Positions 56,430 through 64,000 of a stretch of 64,000 nt of DNA are shown piece after piece. Numbering within the stretch: position 1 is the stretch's first letter; each line of letters begins with the position of its first letter. The notes beneath the pieces were generated by a model, which was not told the DNA's origin, did not search any database, and was given only the letters and a program-made list of their open reading frames with translations. This DNA comes from Nepenthes gracilis. Taxonomy: Eukaryota > Streptophyta > Magnoliopsida > Caryophyllales > Nepenthaceae. Location of the stretch: positions 4,424,126 to 4,488,125 of the forward strand of contig BSYO01000036.1 in NCBI GenBank assembly GCA_033239525.1. Reading direction: 5' to 3'. Made by a program: the position numbers and the translations under genes.

Positions 56430-57623
56430 ATGTCTCTCTCTATTCTAGAAATTGCCTCAGTAATTTCCACTAGTGAGATGAGAGAGCTATACATCGAGTT
56501 TAACATCCATCACAGATTGTATTCACGATACCCATGGAGGAGGACAGGGCCTGCTTTTATCATGTGGGTCACATTGCTGTATATGAGGCTAACCTGAGGA
56601 GTGTTCGTCTCCCTATACCAGAGGAGCTACTCACCTTCTTTATAGCGCTTAGTGTTTCTATCGCACGGTTTCATGCCAATGTCGTGTGATATCTTTACTC
56701 GCCGTGTATCATCCTCCGCCACCACTCATAGATACTGACGGTGGAGGCCGTGAGGGCAATTTTTTTATTCACCCAGAGTGGGGATTGGATCTCCTTATTC
56801 CCTAGGGAGCTACGCATCAGCAGCACAATTTGTGACTCCCTCAAGAATCGAAAGGATAGTTTATTCTTCATGTGCGTTGCTGATACCTGGCCCTTGTCCT
56901 AGAATTGGAGCAAGGTTCCCGATATCTTTACTGGGAAAGCCATGACGAAAGAGGTGGCATCTCTCTGAGTTTAGGAGCCACTGTCACAGTGGAGCTACTA
57001 TTGCGGCTGGTGAGGGAGCATCTCCCTGAGTTTAGAAGGGATCACTTTGTTTCTAGGGAGGAAGCCAGGAAGGCTCGTTGGGGTCCTCATTCTCCGGTCC
57101 AGAAGATTAGACCTCCACCACCGGCAGCTTCACAACACAAGAGGAAAGATGATGTTCTTGCCATTGATGAGGCCGACGCACTTTTCATCGGTGATGCTCC
57201 CAGCAATCCATGATAGAAGAGGGCTACGAAGGTAGAACCTTTTTGCTCATCCTCCACAGAGCCGGACTACAGAATGGCCGAACGACACACTAGAATCGAA
57301 GAGAGGTCCGGAGAAGTGGCTTCTGTGGAGGATTTTGAGGCCATCGTGCGAGCCGCCCCGAGAGGCACTATGCTGCGCTATTGCAGCCGAAGGACTTGGC
57401 AGCACAAGCCACGCTTGTGGAACTATTTCCTGAAGAGGCTAGATTAGAGCCGACTGCTGAGTTGCCAGCTGAGCCGGAGGACCTAGCGGCGCAAGCCATG
57501 CCTGTGGAGTCGTTGCCTGGAACCGCCAAATTAGAGCAGGCTGCTGAGCATCCAGCAGCATACAGGCCTGGAACCAAGCTTCAATTTGACCGCTTACAGG
57601 CCGCCTGGATGACTAGGATTTAA
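56430..57623 (+). pseudogene. Tat-3 antisense gene: Transposase_28-type protein
   Basis: The ATG at 56430 reads MSLSILEIASVIS and then LYIEFNIHHRLYS. A +2 shift near 56555 brings in FYHVGHIAVYEANLRSVRLP followed by IPEELLTFFIALSVSIARFH, the Transposase_28 pattern also seen in Tat-1 gene B. After several breaks a Pro/Lys-rich run (56905-57213) follows. Then comes a 32-residue unit repeated twice at 57390-57570: DLAAQATLVELFPEEARLEP and DLAAQAMPVESLPGTAKLEQ. It ends near 57623. The gene lies opposite to pol, as in Tat-1 and Tat-2. Confidence 0.75.
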
Positions 57624-57808
57624 TTCGATCGCTTACAAATCGCTTGGATGACTAAGGTATAATTCGACTACTTACGGATAGTCTGGATGACCAGGGTTTA
57701 ATTCGACTGCTTATGAGCCGTCTAGATAAATAGGGTTTAATTTGACCGCTTGGATGACCAAGGTTTTATTCGATCGCTTACGGGCTACATGGATGACCGG
57801 GATTTAAA
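57585..57808. repeat. Tandem repeat, about 44-bp unit, Tat-3 spacer
   Basis: About five to six units on a TTTAATTCGACCGCTTAC and GCCTGGATGACCAGGG theme. They start inside the 3' end of the antisense gene and run to just before the conserved 29-nt motif. Confidence 0.85.
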
Positions 57809-57828
57809 TGCGAACGGGTGAAAACCGC

Positions 57829-57857
57829 CCGACTTAAGGGCAATTTAGGTTGTTTAT
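57829..57857 (-). promoter_or_regulatory. Conserved 29-nt noncoding motif after pol (Tat-3 copy)
   Basis: Matches the Tat-1 and Tat-2 copies at 23 of 29 positions. Five of the six differences are transitions. It starts 154 nt after the pol stop, against 147 and 141 in the other two copies. The sequences on either side are not alignable by eye. Confidence 0.7.
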
Positions 57858-58011
57858 TTTATATAACCTGCAAGCAAGTATTCACAGGGAAAAAGAGAGC
57901 AAAAAGAAAAACACAAAACAATGTGAATGAAAAAAGAAATTTCTTTTATTAATGACATTGGGTGTATGTTACAAGTACACTACATGTCATACAGATGACC
58001 TATCTGGGTCT

Positions 58012-59360
58012 TCACTGATAATAGCATTTCGAGTGGACCGCGTTCCACGTCTGCGGGACCAACTTGCCATTTTAGGTTCGGAGTTTGTATACTCCATTCC
58101 ACAGAACGGTTGAGACTAGAAATAGGCCTTTTCAATTCGGGGAAGGCTTGTTCCGGTTGGCTGTCTTACCCGTAACCTCTATGCTTCACAAGACCAAGTC
58201 TCCAACTTCGAATTGACATGCTTTTAATTTCTTGTTGCGATAGCGAGGGACTCGTTACTGGTAGGCTGCTGTACTCATTCTGGTTGCATCACGAGCTTCC
58301 TCCAGTAAGTCTAGGTATTCACTAATCTTTTGGGAGTTCTCAAGTGGGTCGAAGGCTTTGACCCTAAGACTTGGGAGCCCAATCTCAATCGAAATTATCC
58401 CCTTAATCCCATAGTAGAGTCAGAAGGGTATCTCGTGAGTTGGTTACTTAGAAGTCGTCTGGTATGACCATAGGACAGAGGGTAGCTCGTCGACCCAAGA
58501 GCACCTTGCATCCTCTAACTTGGTTTTTTGACTGTGGAGTAACGTATGGTTAGTGACTTCCATTTGCCCTTTGCCTAGGGGTATGCTACCGAAGTATAGA
58601 CCAATCTGATACCCAAACTGGCGCAATACTTGATGAAAGGCTTCTCCGAGAATTGGGCTCCATTATCAGACATAATGACCTCAGAAATGTCAAATCTACT
58701 CACTATGCTCTAGCGGATGAATTCTAGGGCATTGTGCTAGGTGATCTTGGCCAGTGGGGAGACTTCAACCCATTCGGTAAAGCAGTCTATGTCCACGACA
58801 AGGAACATCCTTTATCCGGTCACAATGGAAAATAACCCGAGAATATCGAGCCCCCATTGCCCAAAAGGCCAAGGAGCTTGGAGGAACCTCAGCTTGGTGG
58901 TGAAGATTGCCATGGAGTTGGCAATTCTCGTATTTCTTCACGAACTCTAAGGTGTCCATCCTCATTGTTGACCAGTAATATCCCTGGCGCATGATTTTGA
59001 ATGCTAGGTTCTTACCACCATTGTGTGATCCACACATCCCAAGGTAGATTTCTTTCAAGGCGTAATCGGCCTCTTCGGGAATAAGACACCGGAGGTACGG
59101 AGTCGAGTATCCACAGCGATATGGCCAACTGTCGACATTTGGTGTACCAACGGCTGTCTTCTTGATTCGCATGGCCTTGTCTGCGTTATCTAGCAAAGTT
59201 TCATCCGCCAGATACCTCTAGTATGGCGCCATCCAGGTTTTGGCGTCAAAGACTTACATTGCTTCCAGTTTCCTCTGTACTAGGAGTGCTTAAAATTTTT
59301 CACATGTCCCTCAAGTACTGTTCTGAAATTTTGACATCCGCTGCTCTAACAAGTTGGTCG
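58012..59360 (-). pseudogene. Tat-3 integrase and pol C-terminus
   Basis: The frame 59196-58765 covers the zinc-binding domain: PEEADYALKEIYLGMCGSHN, then IMRQGYYWSTMRMDTLEFVK and YENCQLHGN (His-His-Cys-Cys type). The start of the core is also there, but broken. The frame 58626-58444 holds the catalytic-Glu segment (GQMEVTNHTLLHSQ) and WVDELPSVLWSYQTT. Pol ends LVPQTWNAVHSKCYYQ at 58012, like the others. Confidence 0.88.
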
Positions 59361-59770
59361 GCCTTTCAGTTCTCAATTTTGGGGACATGAACTAGGTTCA
59401 GCTTGCCAAATCTCCAGATGGTGTTCTTCGCTTTAGCTAGGTATTTGTCGAAGAGAGGGTTGCACGCCTCAAAGCTCCCGTTGATCTGGTTAACGACTAG
59501 CTCTGAGTCGCTATAGATGGTTAGCTGCCTCACTGAGAACTCTTTGATGAGTCGTAATTTGGCTAATAGGGTTTCATACTTGGCAACATTATTGATGGCC
59601 AAAAAATCAAGTTTTAGGGGGTACTTCACCTCAAACTTATCTGGGGTCGTTAGAACCACTTTGACGCTACTGCCTGAGTTGGTAGACAAATCATCCACGT
59701 TGAAGACTCATTCTGGCTCTTCAGGGTAGTGATCTACATCCTCAGTGGGGTGTTCATCGACGATGAAGTC
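59361..59770 (-). pseudogene. Tat-3 second (archaeal-like) RNase H domain
   Basis: This is the best preserved copy of the extra RNase H in the window. The frame 59698-59366 reads NSGSSVKVVLTTPDKFEVKY, then INNVAKYETLLAKLRLIKEF, then RQLTIYSDSELVVNQINGSF and LNLVHVPKIEN. The Glu (in AKYETLLA) and Asp (in YSDSELV) of the RNase H active site are visible. The expected DGSS start is shifted to DDLSTNSGSS. The domain marks Tat-lineage elements. Confidence 0.85.
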
Positions 59771-61100
59771 AGCCAGGGCCTACCCCTTGATGGTTGGGGT
59801 CTCGACCATTGGGGTTGTGGACTCTCCCAACTCGATGGTGCACTTAACCAGACGTCCAAATATTAGGTTTTTCGAGAAAACCCTTCAGTGGCTGGTCAAT
59901 CAGAATGACCACTCAATGAACCTAGAAATAGGGTCTCATCTTTTGAGCTGACAAGACAAGTGTCACAGCAAGCTTCTCAGTGTGCAGGTAGCATGTCTCT
60001 GTACCGGTCAATGTCTTACTCACATAGTAGACCGGTCGCTAAGTGTCGAAGTCTTGGCGTATAACAGCAGAGCTAAGAACCACCTCTGACACTATCTGGT
60101 AGGGGTACAATTCTTCTCCGTCTCTCGATGACGTCAACAATGGTAGACTTGCTAGGTACTCCTTCAACTCATCGAAGGTGGATTGGCACTCCGCAATCCA
60201 CTGGAAACCGTTTACTTTGGTCCCCCTCTAAGCCTTTAAGAAAGACTGATATTTGTCGCTTGATTTGGCCAAGAATTGGGACAGCACTATCAGCCTTCCC
60301 GTTAGCCTCTGGACTTCCTTGACGCTCCGTGGCAGAGACATATCTGTGAGGACATTGATCTTCCCTGGATTTACTTCGATCCCTCGCTAAGAGATGATTA
60401 ATTCAGGAACTTTACTGAGGACACTCTAAAGACACACTTTCAAGGATTTAGCTTCATCTGGTGCGTACGAAGTACCTTAAAGGATTCAGTCGGATCGCGA
60501 ATATAGTCACTGGTGGTCTTACTTTTGACGAGCATGTCTGTAACATATACCTCCATATTGCGGCCGATCTGCTTCTCAAATATCTTGTTCGTGAGCTTTT
60601 GGTAAGTCGCGCCTGCATTCTTTAGACCGAAAGGTATGACCTTGTAGCAGTAGGTGCCTTTGTTGGTCATGAACGGGGGGTGCTCCTTGTCCTCTGAGCT
60701 CATCCGAATATGTTTGTAGCCGGAGTACGCATCCATTAAACTCAGCCGTTAGTGTCCTGAAGTCGAGTCCACCAATAATTCAATCTTGGGCAAAAGGAAG
60801 TTGTCCATTTGGTAGGCTTTGTTGACGTCGGTGAAGTCGATGCACATTCGTCATTTTCTGTTATTTTTCTGGATCAGGATGACGTTGAAGAGCCAAACTG
60901 GATATCAGACATCTCTGATGAAGCAAGCGTCTAGCAACTTCTTCACCTCTTCTTGGATGGCTATGAGTTTCTCCACGAAGTTGTTCCTCCACTTCTGCGT
61001 CATGGGCTTACAGTCAAAATCAAGACCAACTTGTGGACCATTACTCCGGCAGGAATCTCAGACATGTGAGCGGGTGTCCACACAAAGATATCAATGCTCT
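59771..61100 (-). pseudogene. Tat-3 reverse transcriptase and first RNase H
   Basis: The frame 60736-60440 reads MDAYSGYKHIRMSSEDKEHP, then VIPFGLKNAGATYQKLTNKI and NMEVYVTDMLVKSKT. The catalytic YVDD has become YVTD (ACA codon at about 60531-60533 on the plus-strand scale), so this RT is inactive. The connection and RNase H regions follow at about 60330-59800 with several breaks. Confidence 0.88.
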
Positions 61101-61910
61101 ATTTTCAGAATGCTATCAGTTCATCATGGAAGGGTCCGACGAGTGAGACCCTAATCTGTACACACCTCTCTGGGTCTTCCGAATTCAATGTTACTAAGTC
61201 GGCATCCTCGCCAGACTGTGCCTACTACAAAGTTGCTTCTTCTCGATGGTCCAATTCTCCTGCCAATCTCCCGCCGCCACTTAGGGCAATTTGGGACATG
61301 TAACATGTCTGTCCTGTCACCTGGTCATCCAACACTTCACCAATACCGCATGCTATTAGAAATTTTATTTTTAAATACGGTAATAAAGTGACGGCTCCAA
61401 ACGCTGTTAGGCACGGTCATCCTAGGATATCATTATATACAGAGGGTAGGTTAATAACTAGGAAGATGAGTGTATGACTCACCATCCTGTGGTACTTGCC
61501 CGGGATGACCTCCAATTGTATTGTTCCTTTGATAGCCACAGGTTAGTTATCTAGGCCACATAGTGGCCCTTTGGTAGGTTTTAACTAATACTTTTTAAGT
61601 TTAAGTTTAAAAAAGGCATCGAGATAAAGAAAATATTTTGAGTTTTTTTATTATCGAAAACTCGTTTCAATTCGTAGTACCGTCTGAAATGAGTGTAGAT
61701 ATAATAAGGGGATCAGCATGTGGGGAAATTACATGAGCCATGTCATTATTACTAAAACTAATGGCATTTTCCTCCACACTCTACTTCTTATGTCTAGCTT
61801 GTCACTCCTTGTAATCTGCTTGGGTATTGGACAGTCGGGTCATAATCATGTTGACTACTCCAACTGTGATCCGGTTTCATGGCTGGGATGGGTCTGGCCC
61901 TTCCCCGCCT
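61101..61910 (-). pseudogene. Tat-3 protease and linker region
   Basis: Placed by position and by similarity to Tat-1: the stretch at 61690-61800 matches the pre-protease segment (in plus-strand view, ATTACATGAGCCATGTCATT, as at 34366 and 35816). The run at 61290-61400 matches the linker before RT. The protease active-site motif is not clearly readable. Confidence 0.6.
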
Positions 61911-63303
61911 GATGTGCCAAAACTCTACCCAGGATTCTTAACGAGCCTGATGATATGGCCCCTCTGAATGAGCTCCTCAATCTTCCACTGGAGCATCTTC
62001 AATTTTCCGTGGTATGTTCCGGAGATTGATAAAAAGTGCAATACTTCGCTGGATTTTCTCCCTCCGTGTTCTTCAGTGGCTTTGACCACTTTAGAAACTT
62101 CTCCCCACATATCTGCATGAGGACGTTGGACTGTATGTCAATCAGAGAGTCAAGTTAACTGGCTTGTACTCCTTACAGTCCAATGCTCCGATCTTGTGCC
62201 ACTTTCTGCAAGGATTGTCGCCTCTACCGTTCTTCCTCTTTCCCTCAGCAGGAAAAAAGCAAGGCTAGTCAGTCCTTTCTGGACGCTTCGCCTCGTTGGC
62301 TTCTTCGGCGGCCGCGTAGGCCCTATGATGGACTCCGCCTCTAGGAAGATCTACGAGTTCTTGTGGGCTAGGAACTTGAAGAAATCGCCATGCGCCAATG
62401 CAGAGATGAAACTACCAAGCTTCATCTCCTTGGTGAGCTTAAGGATCCTTCTAGCCTCTACTACAAATCACTCTAGAAACTTCCTCAGATTCTCTCCCGA
62501 TCTCTACTTGATGTAGAAGAGATGTCACAACTGTTTCTCTTTCCGACAATTGGAAGCGTGCTAAGCTAAGAAGAGATCAGTGAGTTCGCGGAGGCTCTGA
62601 ATTCAGTTTGATGGGAGACGATTGAATCAGATTCGGGTGTCTCCCTTCAAGATGAAAGGAAAGTAACGGCACATTGTCGCCTCCTCCAGGCCTTGGAAAC
62701 TCAAATGGGTGCGGAAGTAATCGAGATAATTCAAGGGATCAGTGCTCATATTGTAAAAATCCAGTGCTGGCATTTTAAACTTGGCCTGCAATAGACGATT
62801 TAAGATGTCAGCAGTGAATGGAGATCTCTCAAGATCAGCGGCGTTTTTGTTGCTATCTTTGAATACGCGGTTCCAAATCTTCTCAACTTTTGCATCCACT
62901 CAAGAGGCATTCCCAGATCTCTTGGAGTTAAAGTATGTCCTCAACTCCGTTCTTTCAGCAATGTGGCGCGTAGTCGATCGGCTACTGCCGCTGGTGGATC
63001 GGACGATCCTGGAATCTCCCTCCTAAGCCTGAGGCCTAGGCTCTTCCCAAGAGTATCAGCGATTTCTTCTCTTGGGACTCTCGTCCGGAGTCCCACGGCC
63101 CAAGCACCCTTCAAGTCCTGGATGGCTCTCGGCCAAAATGGGATCCAAGGAGGGCTAAGCCACCTGCTTCTTCTTACCCTGGCGAGTGCAAAGCATTTGG
63201 AGTATTTTGGCTGCCCTCTGACCAGGTTACCAACTGAGTGGTCTTGGTCACGAGAGGCAGCATCTCTAGCGGGAATGCCATCTTGGGCTCTGGTGTTCAC
63301 CAT
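61911..63303 (-). pseudogene. Tat-3 gag pseudogene
   Basis: The start codon at 63303 reads MVNTRAQDGIPARDAASRDQ. The frame runs through 62941 and ends in a stop. The conserved central block is in 62899-62627: MPALDFYNMSTDPLNYLDYF, then RTHLSFQGLEEATMCRYFPF. The C-terminus at 62110-61925 has KIEELIQRGHIIRLVKNPG, which matches NEDLIQRGHLKAICEELGQG in Tat-2. Two or more breaks separate the parts. Confidence 0.85.
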
Positions 63304-63360
63304 TTTATTTGATAAAAGTAGTTTTAAGGATAAAAGTGGTTGGCTTTTTGTTAGCTTCTC

Positions 63361-63374
63361 ATAAACAGTGCCAA
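63361..63374 (-). promoter_or_regulatory. Tat-3 primer-binding site region
   Basis: On the minus strand TTGGCACTGTTTAT follows the LTR end. This is a decayed form of the TTGGCGCC-GTCTGTGG type seen in Tat-1 and Tat-2; the changes include CG to CA. Confidence 0.6.
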
Positions 63375-64000
63375 TGATGCGTCTTGGATCCAAACTTTGA
63401 ACAGATTCAGGTTGAGTAGTCCATCGAATTTTGGTTACATCCACTGAGTCTCAGATCTTGCGTACCACAACTTCAAATAAGATGTTAGGTGACGACGAAA
63501 TGTGGCCCCACCAAAAATACTCGGACACTCAAATCAGTATTCATCCTTTTGAAGACTAGAAGGTGGATGCAGAGAATATAGAATGAATGCTTGGTGAGTG
63601 TTTGTGGATGTGGGAGTGTACCCATAGAGAGAGTGGATTTGGATACTTGTACAGAGTAGATTATCTAAGTATTGAGTTCGCAGAGAACTAATAGTGGAGA
63701 GACAGAGAGAGAGAGCGCGTTAGGATGCTCGAGAGTTTGAGAGTTTCTGAGAGTTTCAGATTGCTTGAGAGCTTTTGTTGGTAATAGAAGGCATTCCTAT
63801 GGAGGGAGTTTCCATAGCCTTTTATAACTATGGCCCCTTGGATGCCTTCCTTACACATCAAGGCTAGATGCCTGCCTTCTGTGAGGAATTGTTGCCTTTC
63901 ATGCGTAGGCATAAGCATCGTTTCTGCGTATAACGATCAAGGAGGTGGATCTCCTTCTATCTGTGTATTGTTATCATTAGGGTTTCTAACAGATCATGCG
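63375..64000 (-). repeat. Tat-3 5' LTR (right), truncated by the window edge
   Basis: It is colinear with the left LTR from 54759. The inner end is at 63375 (TGATGCGTC in plus-strand view). The outer end lies right of 64000. Confidence 0.88.

Larger units (their letters stand above)
54759..64000 (-). mobile_element. Tat-3: Tat-lineage Ty3/gypsy retrotransposon (continues right of window)
   Basis: It sits inside the Tekay 3' LTR. From the right on the minus strand: 5' LTR (from beyond 64000 to 63375), primer region, gag (from 63303), protease, RT, RNase H, second RNase H, integrase (pol stop 58012), spacer, antisense gene on the plus strand, and 3' LTR ending at 54759. The LTR ends align (TGATGCGTC at 63375, TAATACGTC at 54759; the left one has lost TG by a transition). 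It is less GC-rich than Tat-1 and Tat-2. The RT catalytic motif is lost. Confidence 0.92.

Overview
The window looks like nuclear DNA of a flowering plant. The evidence is one spliced gene of plant type, a clade-D-like protein phosphatase 2C, surrounded by LTR retrotransposons of the plant Ty3/gypsy Tat and Tekay/Del lineages in AT-rich intergenic DNA. I cannot name the species. I saw no rRNA, tRNA, CRISPR array or bacterial-style operon.

Layout. 1-4442: an AT-rich, heavily decayed Tat relic on the minus strand. 4443-10947: host DNA with the first two coding exons of the PP2C gene on the minus strand (8000 to 5751); the later exons are not visible. 10953-23619: a GC-rich complete Tat element ('Tat-1', plus strand) bounded by a perfect 5-bp target duplication ATAAT. 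23625-24522: AT-rich host DNA. 24523-38535: a second GC-rich Tat element of a related subfamily ('Tat-2', minus strand), with a 1.45-kb head-to-tail duplication inside gag-protease and a (TA)42 tract at its right edge. 38624-43517: AT-rich host DNA with one orphan exon-like reading frame at 39301-39507. 43518 to 54758: a decayed Tekay/Del chromovirus (plus strand). Its 5' LTR was split by another element, now a 2.58-kb solo LTR (44418-47000, target duplication GAATG). Its 3' LTR was split by a third Tat element ('Tat-3', minus strand), which runs from 54759 past the right edge of the window.

How the parts work. Each Tat copy has the order LTR, primer site, gag, protease, RT, RNase H, second (archaeal-like) RNase H, integrase, noncoding spacer, LTR. 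Between pol and the 3' LTR all three also carry an antisense gene of the 'putative gypsy type transposon' family (Transposase_28). In Tat-1 and Tat-2 this tail seems to hold three successive antisense transcription units. Each unit has a TATA-like box 50-95 nt before an ATG, and the starts are conserved between the two copies. A 29-nt noncoding motif lies 141-154 nt downstream of the pol stop in all three Tat copies.

No retroelement here is intact. The Tekay element and Tat-3 have decayed by transitions, stops and lost catalytic residues. Tat-1 and Tat-2 differ from each other and between their own LTRs mainly by many 1-5 bp indels in CG-rich stretches beside nearly identical AT-richer stretches. 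That pattern could be partly a sequencing or assembly artefact.
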